Of a DNA stretch of 64,000 bases, positions 38,645-51,485 are shown in pieces. The translations under genes were made by a program, and so were the position numbers. Numbering within the stretch: position 1 is the first letter of the stretch; each line of letters opens with the position of its first letter. Below the pieces are notes generated by a model. It made no database searches, was not told where the DNA came from, and saw only the letters and a list, made by a program, of their open reading frames with translations. Origin of the DNA: Stenopsyche tienmushanensis. Lineage: Eukaryota > Arthropoda > Insecta > Trichoptera > Stenopsychidae. The stretch spans positions 1 through 64,000 of the forward strand of contig WACJ01000453.1 in the NCBI GenBank assembly GCA_008973525.1, in the 5' to 3' direction.

Positions 38645-40756
38645 TAAAAATTGAATCGATATAGGCTTAGAAAAAAAAATCGAGCGATCGGGACTGATCC
38701 TGGGATCGTCTTATTCAATCCCAAAATCCTGGGCTCGAGATTCCCTATTTGTGAGTCGCATGTGGCCAACGCGCCGCAAATTTACCCCGGACTGACCCGC
38801 GGACAACTCTGTATTACTGGACTAATTATTAAAGATTTTTTTTATCGACATTTTTTAAGACTATTAAAACTATAGATTTTTTATCTTGAATGGAAGATAA
38901 TGGGGCAATTTGTTTGATTCGTGTTTTTCACAGAGATTGACGTAAATCTTTAATCTCCACAAAGGAGAAAATTAAATAGCCTAGGTCCGTGCTTATATTA
39001 ATCAATCTTTATCCTGCGGGTTTTGTCTTTGGTTAAAGCAGGGTGCGTGAATGGTTTTGTTGGGCTCGTCCTTTGTTTTCGGGGCCTAATTGGAATCCCG
39101 CGCCGTCGGAAACCGCGCCTTCAAAAATTCGTCCTTTTTCACAAGGACTCGTGGAAAAAGGCTAGTAAGGCCCAAACAAAACACGACCGGAGATATCGTA
39201 GTTCAAATTGACTCGCCTTTAGATAAAAGTTCGACGAAAATTGATGGGTGGAAAGAGGCGTGCACGTGCGCACACAAGCACGTACATACGCGCTCTTTGT
39301 GGATTGCTCACTCGGCTGACTTGCAAACACGTACAGGAATTTCCCTAGTAAAAATGCCGAACAAATACGCCGGCTTCATTATTATTCACAGCTCGTTTAC
39401 ATATTCGATATTGGCACATTAAATTTGCTCGTCAACCGTATATGTTTTATTGTTTCCTCCCAAAATCTAGACCGTTTTGGTTGGCCTTGGAAAAATTAAG
39501 CGGAAAATATTACGTGCTTGAGATATTTTTTTCGGTCCGTTAGCCGAATTTATTTATGTGCAATGCTTGCGGTTTGAGCAGGTAGACACCGCGAGATAAA
39601 AGCATTCGGTGATGGTGTTTTGGCAACGGGGAGATTTCACAGTTCGGTTTATATTGGGATTTATTTTTTAATTGTCAAAACAAAGGTGTTTATGTTGGAA
39701 GCGTATTCGAAAATAATAATTTTCGAACAAATATGTGGCTCAATTTTTTTCGATTGTATTGTATTCAAAATGTTTTTTTCATCTAGTAGCATGCATTTTA
39801 ATTTTAATGACCAGACTTGCGGATTAATCCGTTCTGATCAAATATTAGTATAGTTGTTAGTATATGAGTTAACTACATCAAGTGTCTATTGTTTGTTGTG
39901 TGACCACTGGAACGTTCGATAGAATAAAAAATAATAAAACTGATTACGAGCGTGATAATAGTGGGACAGTTTATGGACGCTGCCGTGGAAAATAATTAGT
40001 ATAATATAGATTTAATAACTCGAAATACGCATTTTATATGCAAAGCGGGGTCACTGGAAAGAGCTTCCCAAGCTGTTCTCAGACCAGCGGTGATACAAAT
40101 GCGTTTGTCTTAGCTATTATCGTCATTTAGCGGAGAGAGAGGTTACAGTCATGAGATTACAATACACTTGCAGGAAGAATACCTCTTCCCACTGACAAGG
40201 CTATCCATCGATATTCTCTTCTTGTTCCTCAGGTATCCGCATTTCTCTTTCTTTGGTGAAATGCAGAAAAAGAGGAGAAGCAATGCAAGCGAAGGTCACA
40301 TACACAAACAAATAGATGTTTCCGTTTATTTAGTGAATTGTATCTACACAAATTATCAGCAGTTTCTCACAGGTGGGCCATTTTGCTTACACAACACATT
40401 TTAAATACAATTTTAAAAATTGTATAATTGAAGCATACGGGTGGTGGATGGAGCGGGAACGCTCTCGAGGTAAAATACCCGGACAGCTCACTGTTCCCAC
40501 GTTTCTCGTCGGGATGGCTATGCTAACGTGCGGGTCCGTTCTTCTTTTCGGCTGTAAAGTAACTGAACGAATAAATGGAAATGGATGAGCGTCAAACCGA
40601 AGGATGACGCGCGGAATGACTGCGGGAAGGACGTCCTCTCGCAGTCAAGGTTAACCGATGACTCTTGCCAATTGGATGGTGACGGTGATCGTTCAGTATT
40701 GCAGGCGCAACGTCTTCGTAGCGCCACAGAAGATTTTTTTTTTGAGGTGGCTTTTT
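38645..40756. other. no gene recognised; GC-richer islands
   Basis: Balanced-composition islands lie at about 38660-38830, 39000-39420 and 40430-40720. Several overlapping open frames there (for example 110 codons at 39090-39422) overlap each other on both strands without domain resemblance, as expected for chance frames in less stop-rich DNA. Confidence 0.5.
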
Positions 40757-40905
40757 TTAGCGATCCCTTTTTTATGGTATCATTACCAACCATTTTGACA
40801 TGGTTTTTCATGGCATATATATGTTTTTAAAAATGTGGTTGCCAGTCACATCTCCTGTGGGATTCGAACCCGAGATAAAATAGAGCAATATATAATTATA
40901 AAACT
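40757..40905 (-). repeat. tRNA-derived SINE-like copy, family C, copy 1
   Basis: On the minus strand a perfect B-box, GGGTTCGAATCCCA (complement at 40858-40871), is followed by CAGGAGATGTGACTGGCAAC, CACATTTTTAAAAACATATATA, ATGGTTGGTAATGATACC and ATAAAAAAGGGATC. The copy at 57520-57664 has each block in the same order. The A-box is not clear. The T-loop sequence could be mistaken for a tRNA gene, but no acceptor or anticodon arms fit. Confidence 0.68.
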
Positions 40906-42904
40906 ACCTTCAATAATGGAAATATATCACTCATTAAATTACTAGGATTTTTTTCTTCTTCATTTAGAGTCATTATTTGACAATTTTGTTAAAAAAGATA
41001 TTTCATTGACCACAATATATATTAGTCTTTATTATTTATTATCGATCGAAATGTTCTGAATGAATTTATTGAGCACTTATTGACGTATGCGTATTTTTTA
41101 GGTACATAATAGGGCGGTATTTTATGGTTTTTATTTGTAAAGAAAAGAATGATTGGTTGTAAAGACCATTATACTTTACATTTAACGTTTTTGATTTGGT
41201 ACTAAAATTTTCGTTACTAAAAGTCTAGCTTACAACCAATTAAAAAAATAAAGTGCTTGTAGGAATCAGACAAATGTTTTCTAAGAAAAGAAAGATTGAT
41301 GAGGGTATTCAATTAAGGGTCTCCTAAAACTCACCTACATTTTACGATTTCACCCCGAATATATTTAGACATCGGGCAAATTAAAAAAAAATACCAAGCT
41401 GAAATTAAAATTCTGTCATTCTCATATGAGGATTTAATTATTTCTTTGTTTCTTTTTGATCTGTAGATTCATGTATTCCTCGATGAAATTGAATTTGGAG
41501 CAAATGAAAGCACAGAACGATTTCGGCTGAAGTATTAAGTCTCATCGGGAATTTCCGGCATTTCAAAGGAATAACTTTTTCGATGTACCTAACGATACCA
41601 TAAAGAAAACTCTTACGCCGGAGATCAAAGATGTCGTAATAACATTTTTTACCTTTGATATATAACTGCTTCCTTTCACATTTGCCAAAGAGTTGCCAGA
41701 GCAAAAGGGCGTATGAATAATTCACAACATGTTAAGAATTTTCAGTGGAATCGTCCGAAACCTCACATAAAGCGATTAAAAAATATAATTAATGTCATAA
41801 AGGAAAGCGTATGAGAGCATTTTTGATGTTTTTATATTCGAAAGCCGCGAAAAATGTTCGCTTAAAAATCTTTTACTCTGATTACGTTCTCCAAACGCGA
41901 GCATATATGAAATAAAAAGAAGGGTTGTTCGTATGAAGAAATAGAGATCTCGTGCAGCGGACGGTATTTATGAGCTCAAATAAAAGATACTGTGCTTTTA
42001 ATTCTACTACAGAGTTCCGGAAAGTTGAAACCTTTTAAACAGAACTCTTTGAAAATTTTATTGGCTTTCAAAAAATATAACGTATAGCATCCAAGTATCG
42101 AATAAAACGCGAAACGCTGTATCTTCAGCATGGATTGGATTTCTTATACGCAGCCTTTCCATGTGAACAAATTTCGGCAATATTTAAATGATTCATTTTG
42201 GAAACCCAATACACTTTTCGCCCCCGATGAAAATATTTATCTTAAGTTAAAAGGTCGATAGAACACATTAAATGGAAGTTCGAACCGAACAAAGCGCAGA
42301 ACTTTCGCACTTCATTTCGGAATTTTATGGAATATTTCAGCTTGATATAAAATATTCATAGAAAGGCGTTCAAATATTGCGAATAATCTGAATGGGAATG
42401 AAAAATATCTTGAAATTTTGATACGATTGACATTTCAATTTTGGGCGCCCCATTTGCTATGATTGAAAATTTTGTTAAAAGTATTTAATAACACGAAGAG
42501 AAATATGCTTAACCCATTGGTTACGGGGAATGCGAAATCTACATTTTCTTTATAAATATATTTTTGATACATTTACACGGCGCTCATATATGAAATAGAG
42601 CTGTTTATTTTCTATAAGATTTATGATCCTATATCGCATATCCTATATATAACCACTAAATGAATATAGCGACAGTATTTGTTGTTTTAAATTTACATCT
42701 TTATCATGATTTAAGATCATAAAATATATATATATGCACCAAATTAACCATCTTTAGAGTCATATGAACTCACGTCATTTTTCGTTGATCAATTTTTATC
42801 ATTTATTAATCAATATTGGACCAACAGTTGAATAAGCTCTCCAATTTTAGGGTTAAACTTGCGATTACTCTAAGAGACAATTTTGTAAAAAAATCCCGAC
42901 TGAA
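40906..42904. other. no gene seen; AT-rich DNA
   Basis: Short frames only. The minus-strand frame at 41438-41725 has no recognisable domain. Confidence 0.55.
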
Positions 42905-43339
42905 GTCAAAAGCTGGTGCAAATGGCAGAAAATCAATGCTTCAAAAAATATCCAAAGCTTGAAGACCTGGCTCCATTTCTCTCACCAATTAATAAAGATT
43001 TGTCTAGGGATGAATTACTTCAAAGATGCTTGGGTGGTCATACCGAAAATGCTAATGAATATTTTAACTCGACGGTTTGGCAACTAGCTCCAAAGCACCT
43101 GCATTCTTCATTTTGACTATAGCTTCATTTTGGAGATGATGAATACATTAAATAAAATTATTGGCACCTACTGTTAAGTCTTTGCTGAAAATACCGATGA
43201 AGGGCGGGTAGCGAGGTAGAACCGTAAGTCTTTCTGATACAAAAGCAGCTCGTATTGCCCGAAAACAACAGTTAGTCGAAGATGATCAACTTTTTGAGAA
43301 AGCTAAAGATCTATTATTTGCACCTGAAATCATTAATTG
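42905..43339 (+). pseudogene. Mutator-like transposase domain fragment, copy 2
   Basis: The readable chain begins KSWCKWQ, then PKLEDLAPFL, LSRDELLQRCLGGHTENANE, FNSTVWQLAPK and a stop. After frame changes come FGDDEYIK and finally AARIARKQQLVEDD to a natural-looking stop near 43339. The order matches the C-terminal half of arthropod Mutator-like transposase domain proteins (QKLPDEVL, LSxxELLxRCLxGxTQNxNEsxN, fnDG, then a basic Lys/Arg-rich tail). Together with copy 1 this shows a family at least twice inserted in the same orientation 4.5 kb apart. Neither copy can encode a full enzyme. Element ends were not identified. Confidence 0.72.
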
Positions 43340-46300
43340 ATCAGCAAGTCACTAATAGTTGATAATTGATAGTTTTATCGCATTAAAATTTTAAATGAGA
43401 TTATCTCAAAACTGCATTTTCAAAATGTTCGCCAGGTGTAGCTTAAAAAGTTGTCGATCGATCTGATTGAAATTTTGGGATGTTTCAAACTATAATATTA
43501 TCTAGTTAACTAAGCTAAAGTTTTAAGGTTTTCGCGTAAATAATTTTTTTTTTGGGGTAAAAATTATCAAGAAAATGATAAAAAAAAATATAAAAATTTA
43601 ACTAAAAAGCCTACTATTTTTTTAAATTTTATACTCTTTTATAGCTTAGTTGACTATCTAGTCCTGATCTTGCACTTCAAGACGTTATTTCCTGTTTGGA
43701 TCCCAAAAACAAATTCTTTAAGAACTTAAACCCATATCTGACGAAGAAGTAAAAACAATGGTGTATTTGTGATTTCCAATTTAACCTAAAATAGTTTATC
43801 AATAGATAGATATAAAGCGTATTTTTTTCTCTAAAGACTGATCTTTTATCTGTATGTGGTTACGTGATTTAATAATAGAATTTATCACTCTATCATCATT
43901 GGCTTAAATTTACAGAAAGTGTGGTAAGCGACCACATTTTTAAAAAAGTGATCGCCAGTGATTTTAGTAAAAAGACTATAAAATTAAAGCTAAAGACCAA
44001 AATAAAGCATTTTTTCATGTTTATTAAAAGGTTAATTAAAATAAATTCTTTAACTAGAGTGCGGAAAATTTTTAACTCACCCTCGCATATTATAGAAACT
44101 ATATCTGAACCCTCGGGAACGTCGAGAGCTTCTCCTTTGAGTGAAATGATATAATTAACTCTGTGTTATTGAAATAAATGTATAAAATATTGTATAGACC
44201 AGTCGAGGTAAATACGAACTTTGAAACTATATAAATTAAAAGAGAATTGTTGAAAGCATTCTTAAGTCGCAATATCAGAACCGCATCCTGTGGCTTTCGC
44301 TTCATTTTATTACATAGCAATTCAGCAGTAAGAAGAGCTGGAAAACCGGAAGATCTGTGATCCGCTTTCATTTACTCGACTAGTTTTCAGTTCCGGTGCA
44401 AACTTTTCGTATTTTATATGATTGCGGTCTTATTTATTAAGCAAAACGAGGCAACTTTCCGGTCTCGAATTTGCAACCGGAAAGTTTGGCTCGCCAAAAG
44501 TTGGCGTTATTGATGACCCGCCCGTTGCGTGCATGTTAAGAGGGCGCATAATGTAGCCGGTCTCCGAACCTCCGAACCTGGAGGATCCACGGGAGTTTCC
44601 TTATTTATCGCCGTAAATATAAACCTGGCCGCCCAGCTGTTTTATCGCCGCCACCTTTCCGTACGGCCCTGTTCAACTTCCCTTTCGTCTCGTGGCGCCC
44701 TTAATTTTCGCCAACAGATTTATACGGTCCCGCCAAGTGCTACGACGGGACCTTTTTCCTGCGTGCCCTACAATATGAGGGAGGAACACGCGACTTTTTT
44801 TCTCTCTCAAATAAAAACAAACGGGCAATTTTTATCGTCCCGTTATACGAGCATGTCGCGAAAATGGAGCAGATTTTATATCGCGAAACGCGACCTATGA
44901 AAAGGGCGTAAACAGCTCGAATTGCTCTATCAAAATGGTGTCTCGGCGAAAATTTAAGGTTTTGATATTACATTACTCCATTGTTCATTCATACCATCAT
45001 GCCATGTGCAATTTTCGCGAGGTGATCTTATGAATATTTAATGACGCTCCTGTAGCGTCTTGGAATTTTTTGCGAGCCGCGGTGCTACGGTATGAAATTT
45101 TATCTTTTTATATGTGAGCTTTAAATAAAAATCAAATTAAAATACGAAAGCAAATAATTAAAACGACGTTCGTTCTGAGAAGCCGTACCGAGTTTGCTAC
45201 GCTTAACGACGTCCTTGTTTAAGTTAAGCGATGCTGAACTTATTTGTAAATGGCGACCACAATTATACTCAAGAAAACGACGGCTGCGAAATCATACAAT
45301 TGCTTGCTACCTTGAATTAACACAATTAAAAGCAAAGCTCCTGAAAAGCGAAAGGATATAAAAAAAAATGCCGAGGAGAAATAAATCAAGGACCTTTCCT
45401 ATCTCCTTTATTCGTAAATCAAGAAGTGCTTTGTAATCTTCCTTTAAATTAATGAACTTCAGAGCCTAGATTGCCTCTTTGATTTTGTAGTAATTATCAA
45501 ATCCATGAGATTTTAAGAAAATAACAATCCATTCTAATTCAAACTATTGCGATTAACCACAATTTATCCTTGAATGCTCAAAATCAACATTTTTTTCAAT
45601 TGAGCGATGTAATTATTTGCTTGTAATCTTAAGTGTTTATTAAAATTTTAATTTAAAATTATTTATTAGTTTTGAAATTATAGCAATTTTTGCATGAAAA
45701 TATTTTGTCACACGCCGTGAGCAATTTTGTTGACAACAACGCGAAATTAGCGCGCGTCAACACCCACCTGAAGTGTGTTAATATATTTTATTTGAATGAA
45801 TCTTTGCCTAGTATTTTTGCGATTAAAATGTACTCACACAATCAAGAAGGAATGAGATATTTGAAAATAATAACTATATTTCGAATACAACTTAATCTAT
45901 AACGTATTAAATATCGGGTGAGAAGGGTAATTAGCCACATGGCTAGGGGTCGTGTTTGTGTTTTGTGCAAGGTTCTAAAACTGAGCTATGCAAAATCCGA
46001 TTAGGATCAATCAATGTGGGCGGAATTGAATAGACAACAGACCGACAAACAAACAGACAATCAGAGAGATAGACAGGTAATCAATTTGATGCATATGTAT
46101 AATTGGATCTTTAAGATTATTGCGAGCTTACATTAGTATTTAATGTATTTATTGAAAATATTTTTGAGCGATTTTTTCAATTATCGCGTAAATATATTCA
46201 CAAAATTACGATAATGTGTTCTAAGTACAATTAAAAACGTTGCACGAGTGGCATTTAGTCTTTTGCTTGATTTGTAATGTAATATAATTATAGTTTCTTC

Positions 46301-47479
46301 TATAAGTACGTAAAACCCTTCATTTCCGTTACGAATTATTTTTAAAAAAATGGATTACACTAAATTGAGTTATTAATAATTGGAAAAAATCTAATTTAAA
46401 ATTATCATAGATAAATTGTACGGGATTAGTCTTTGAAAAAAATAAAAATCTTATATATGATATAATGAGGATTTCTATTGAAAGTTGCGAAATATCTTTT
46501 AGAAGCTCTCATTTATTTTTAAGGGTTGCTAGTTAGTATAATTTATAAACGAATTGGATAAAAGTGTTAATCGATATATTCAAATCGATTTGGATGGCTC
46601 TGAAATATTCCATGGACGGCAATTCAGAATGAAGCCAACTTTTCAAGTTTATCAGGGCTTAGGACAAAGTCTTTAGTGCTTTCGCTCCATTTCTCGAGAA
46701 AAAAGAAAACCCCAAGCAATTAGCTCTGACTTCTATTTTTTATTGCAAAGAGGGAGAGAAAATTGTTCATTTGCAGTTTATCTTGTTATTTCTTTTGCGC
46801 CGAAGAGAACGCTCTTGCTGTGTTTCTAGGACTTCTTCGGAAAATTATATCATAACTTGACGCCTCTCTCGAGAACGTTATTTATGTGGAAGCTGTATGA
46901 TTCAGCATAATTAGTTTCTTAATAAACCTGCAATTTCAATTTGATTTCGCATCGACATTGATTAAATTTAATTACACGCGCGTAACGTAAAATCGATACG
47001 ACGTGTAATTTGATGGGTGCTATTTGCACATAGACTATTAATTAAAGCTGAATTCGAGCTCTCTGTCAGCTTATATGGGAAAAATAAATAATTAGCAATT
47101 AAAGGATTCATCTTATAATTTTCAAGAATCTTCTCGCTCAAAACTTGTGATGCAATTATTTAGAACTATAACTCAAGTTTGTTCAAGTGAATAAGTCATG
47201 ATTGTCTCCCATTTAATATGTAGGGGATGTATCTGAGTATTGGACCCAACAGCGTTTTTTATTAACATTTTTAAAGATGTATATAATCTTAAATAACTTT
47301 TCTTGGCTCTCTTGTTAGATAGTCATAATTAATTGAATCATATGCAAATTACTTAGTAGTTCTTAATGAATACATGAACTGGCTGATTCGCTGCTGCCTC
47401 AAGTTGGTTAATTTCAGCGCTTTTTATAATCTTCAATGCAGACGCTGTAAAGGGGTGGATTTCAAGAATATTAAAAGTA
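43340..47479. other. no gene recognised; one marked GC-richer island
   Basis: A clear compositional island spans about 44450-44930 (rich in CG dinucleotides, for example GTCTCGTGGCGCCC). It contains a 123-codon open frame at 44529-44900 without known domains. Degenerate GACA-type repeats occur at 46031-46077. The rest is AT-rich and frame-broken. Confidence 0.5.
46031..46077. repeat. degenerate (GACA)n/(AGACA)n simple repeat
   Basis: Successive AGACAACAG, ACCGACAAACAAACAGACAA and AGAGATAGACAGG give a purine-rich imperfect microsatellite. Confidence 0.7.
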
Positions 47480-47555
47480 TCAGGTGTTGGCATAGTGGAT
47501 TAGTTTTTAGACTTGTTGTAAAAGCTTCAGTTGCAATTTTAATATTAACGGTTTA
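47480..47555 (+). repeat. SINE-like copy, family A, degraded
   Basis: GTGTTGGCATAGTGGATTAG contains a good A-box-like TTGGCATAGTGG. It is followed, as in the 1286 copy, by TTTTAGACTTGTTGTAAAAG. The B-box region (CTTCAGTTGCAATTTT) has decayed. Confidence 0.5.
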
Positions 47556-50150
47556 TTAAAAATATGGTTATGCATTAGCATCATGATTAAATTACATTTT
47601 ATGTTATGATAATTTTTTATGATATTAAATGATAGATATCTTCTTAAATTTAGTTTGGCGATCTAAATTGAGTTTCCGCGTAAATATGTATTCACACACA
47701 GCTTTGACAAGATTTATTATTAAATGATCTGATTGTCGTCTAAATCAAAATTATTGGCTTTCAAATAATAGAAGAAAAGGTCAGCAATGGAAATACAATT
47801 TATTCTGAACCTGAACTGATGAGTTATTCCATGCTTTGATTATTATGCTTGTAACATATCATATTATTACTTGGAACTTGTTCATTATTTGGAATTGTTA
47901 ATATAATATTTGAATATTCATTTCGGCGAAAATTGAGTTTTAGTTAGAGATACGAGTATTTTGGCTTTAACAAAATAGTTGTGTTCGAATGAATTCGAAT
48001 ACGAAATGAATGATTTGTACTATAGTTGTATAAAAATATATTTAACTTTTATTTGAATAATTATTGCAAATCAGTTACTCATCAGTAGACCTGAGTTTAT
48101 AAATAATTATAACTTTTGACCCAATTGGAAGACCTGATGATGTAAAATATTTTGTTTTCTTAAAACGATTAAAATCTATAGAAAATATGGGTAAAAGCTA
48201 CAATACATCTTGAATCTATATTTCAAAATTCATATTTTTTGTAAATAATTTATCAGAAATAGTAATACTTCTGATCTCACAACTTTTTATATAGTGACAA
48301 TTTTTCGCTTATCTGAATTTAAACCATTTATAATAAGACTGCAAGGAATGATCTGTCATAAAAACACTTGGTCCACTATACCAACGATTGTTCGATTATC
48401 TTAAATCTAGATTTCATTATTAAAAAAATAAAGAATTAATGCCTGAATAATCAATTTCAAATATTTAATCAATTATCATTGTGTTGAACTGAAATCGCGC
48501 AAACCAAGTACTGTGTAACCCGAGGGTCGACTATGTGATATTATCCATGATGTTATTTCATATATGATTGTTTGATATGGAGGGATGGAAATAGTAGCTG
48601 GAATATAATTGACACCGTTTTCTGTTTTGTATTTGAACTGCCGGAATAAAGGTTATGGTTCAAAGAACCTCATCATCCCTCTCCCGATTCTGATTCCGTA
48701 CTACCGAAGTACGTTCATGCATCGTCTCTCAAGAAATCTCATTACCGTAAATTCATCGCAATTTGAGTACGTCAACGTACCCAAATTACATCAACAATGG
48801 CCTATTTGCGGAATTGAGCTGTACATTATTGTGTCAAACGGAACCGAAGCTTTGTTCGGTGACAGCGGTTCGTAAATATGTTCCGATGTGTGGATGAAGA
48901 GCGCTGATGGCGACAATATCTTAATAACCCAGAGCCGTGTAGCTACTAACGACCCAACCCTCGGCAATTTGTTATAACGTCGGACTCGTCTCCACACGTC
49001 ATCGTTGTGGATTAATGGTCGGCTCGGGTGCTTATCTGGACCCCATCTCCACTCTGCCAAATTATCCTCATGACTTATAACTTCCATCCTCGACACAACA
49101 TAATTAGCAAAGGATCCGTCAATAGAAAAGACTGCCGGAGACGTCCTGACGCCCACCTTTTGTTTACCGCGATTGTTTCGAATCCACTGTTGAACTTTTG
49201 AACTCATCTTTTCTTCGCCAGCGTGATGGATGATGCTAAATAGTTCCTCAAACCGATTCATTAAATTGCACATCAGACGCTGCAGTTATACACAAACCAC
49301 TAATTGATGTAGTTCCCTCCTGTTTTTACTCGATGAATGACGAAAACTTCCGTAATTAATTACAATCAGCCACGAATAAAGTGAGGAATACACAATAAAA
49401 ACAAGTGATATTGGTGTTAACACTATTGAACCAAGTCCAAAGTTTTTGTTCCTGCAGAAATTTATAGCTCGCCAAGAAAATTTATAGTATTTACGAACAA
49501 GCAAATAAACCAACAACAGAACAACCTTATCCCATTAAAGCTGGCCATTCTCTCTATGAGCGTATATTCAAAATCTATTAAATCTTCGAGTAATTAATAT
49601 ACAGAATACTTGTTTAATTCCCACGCGAGGATTAAAGCTGCAATATTTATGTACACGTGGAGCTTAAATCATAATATTTTGCAGAGTAATAAAACACCAA
49701 TCTCTCTCTACAAATAGTGTAGTTTAAGTTAAGAGTTTTTAATCAAAGCCACTTGGGTTGAAACTACTCCATAAACAAATATAATAACAAAATTATATAG
49801 AATTTCCTAGCACGCTATGCAATAATATTTTGAAACTTTCATGTAATATAATATTTTGATTTATTCAATATTTTAGCAAATAATTAATTTCAACGCATGC
49901 TAAAATTCAAAAACGTGAATATTTCACTAACGATATTTCATTAGAGGTAATGTTATTCATTTTTGTGTTCAAGAACAATATTTATTTATGAAAATGCTGA
50001 GTATTATTATGATACATGAACGATCATATAATAAAAGCACCTAATGAAGTCTGAATAGCATTTACAGTTCAAAAGATTTATATTGTTTGTAAACATTTAT
50101 CCTTAAACAAATAAAAAATTCAAGGTCTAGTGAAATTTATTTATTATATC
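47556..50150. other. no gene recognised; includes a 160-codon minus-strand open frame
   Basis: A GC-richer island at 48600-49280 holds an open minus-strand frame at 48791-49273. Its translation (containing GVRTSPAVFSIDGSF and WRWGPDKHPSRP) matches nothing I recognise and has no obvious splice or promoter context. It could be a chance frame or an unknown exon. Around it the DNA is AT-rich. Confidence 0.4.
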
Positions 50151-50350
50151 ATTTCTCACCGTCCAGGTACTTATTCTGACCATAATATTGGATCAATAGA
50201 TTTTTTGCACACGGGGAAAATTAACTGTGACAAAGGGCGTTATATTAAGGTTTACTTGGTTAAATAAGTATCTGAAAGTTGAGTGAATAGAGCAAACACT
50301 CGGATAGTTAGAGGCCTTTGATTCGAGTTAATTTTGTACAAATTTATTGA
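50151..50350 (+). repeat. dispersed repeat, family B, copy 1
   Basis: This 200-bp segment aligns with 61557-61757 through TCACYGTCC, TATTGGATCAATA, AGTTSAGTGAATARAGCAAA, CGGAWAGTTA and RAGTYNATTT blocks. The block GAGTGAATAGAGC and the later GATTCGAGTT could be decayed pol III A and B boxes, suggesting a tRNA-derived SINE. Confidence 0.6.
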
Positions 50351-50404
50351 TATCAATTATATTAATTGCCATATGTTAGATAATTATAGATTATAAACAA
50401 TTAC

Positions 50405-50465
50405 TTTTAGCAGGTTAGTTGATGGACTCCTATTAAAAAAGTTTGAGTTCAAATCCAATCCATAA
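50405..50465 (+). repeat. possible SINE-like fragment with B-box
   Basis: GTTAGTTGATGGACTCCTAT is followed by GAGTTCAAATCCAATCC, a near-consensus B-box (GTTCAAATCC). It resembles the family A region GACTCTTATTGTAAA then GGTTCAAATC. Short and of uncertain limits. Confidence 0.4.
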
Positions 50466-50904
50466 GCCATTGAATTGCAGCATTAATTGAAATACTATTT
50501 AAATATAAAGATAATTTTGCCACTTTTTGTTTTAAGATTTTTGATCTATTTTTCGCTAAAAAGAATTGCAAAAATTTTAATAGTAGAGTAGACGTCCTTG
50601 GAATTTGTGGTTATGCTGATTTTTGTCCAACATAAAAACGTTTATTTGAGCTAAAATCACCATAATTTTTAATAGGCACAACAATTTTTGCGAAAAATTC
50701 GAACTGAAAAAAGGTGATGACACTCGAATAATGAGGCAACTCCTGAACAGTATACAAGGTGTTATATACACAGGCTAAGATTAAAGAAACAAAACTCTTC
50801 AAAGCAATAAGGATTATGATTATGACTTAATTACCAAAACAAACACCTATTATCATTGCCTTGATTCTCAAAACAAATGGAGTCTAAGAAAGCTTGTTAC
50901 ATGA

Positions 50905-51485
50905 GGTAGATATTGCAATTAGTGTCAGATTGTGAAAAAGGACCCGGGATGATGACTGGAAATGCATCAGGATCTCATAAAATGAAAACAAGCAATGGAC
51001 TTGTGGTTGCAAAATTTTTTCCCCCTAATGAAACATTTTTAATACAACCCCAGGACCAAGGGGTTATAGAATCAATATTCAAGTCTTCTGAAAATCCTTG
51101 CTGAGGAAGAAGACAACTTGATCAATTTATGGAAAAAAACGATATCAGATGCTATACACGGTATAACATAATATCGTTCAAAAGTAAAGCCAGAAATACT
51201 TGTTCGATTATGGAGCAAGATCTTTGGAAACATATTAATGCACTCTGAAGAGAATAAAATAATTTAACTGAAGTATATGAATTATTGGAGAATTTAAAAT
51301 GTTTTGAAAACGTGGACTTAATTGATCCAGGTTTTGAATGCATGGATGATGCAGATATCATTTCTTTTAACATGAAGAAAACGAGAGTAACACTACAAGT
51401 GAAGAAGATACCAGTGATTACATTAGTCACAAAACAGCGTTGAACTATGTTGAAACATTGCTAGAATACACTGAAGGATTAAAAT
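50905..51485 (+). pseudogene. second pogo/Tigger-like transposase remnant
   Basis: The first frame reads NGLVVAKFFPPNETFLIQPQDQGVIESIFK in order, corresponding to VKVxFLPPNTTSLIQPLDQGVIxxFK, the region before and at the third catalytic residue. Further frames give EEDNLINLWKKTISDAIH (the xxDAI block), KVKPEILVRLWSKIF and, near 51440-51475, NYVETLLEYTEG, matching the C-terminal tail of Tigger transposases (ALxxxLxxxEQ). Stops and frameshifts separate the pieces, and the N-terminal half is missing. It is more diverged from the 19-kb element than a direct copy would be, so it belongs to a different subfamily. It lies 0.6 kb upstream of the receptor exon. Confidence 0.82.

Noticed and set aside
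40845..40905. tRNA gene on the minus strand, suggested by a perfect T-loop-like GGTTCGAATCC.
   Set aside because: No matching acceptor, D or anticodon arms; a second dispersed copy with the same downstream sequence shows it is a SINE-like repeat.
43915..43955. Third fragment of SINE-like family C (GTGGTAAGCGACCACATTTTT).
   Set aside because: Only about 25 bp resemble the family, with no B-box or tail.
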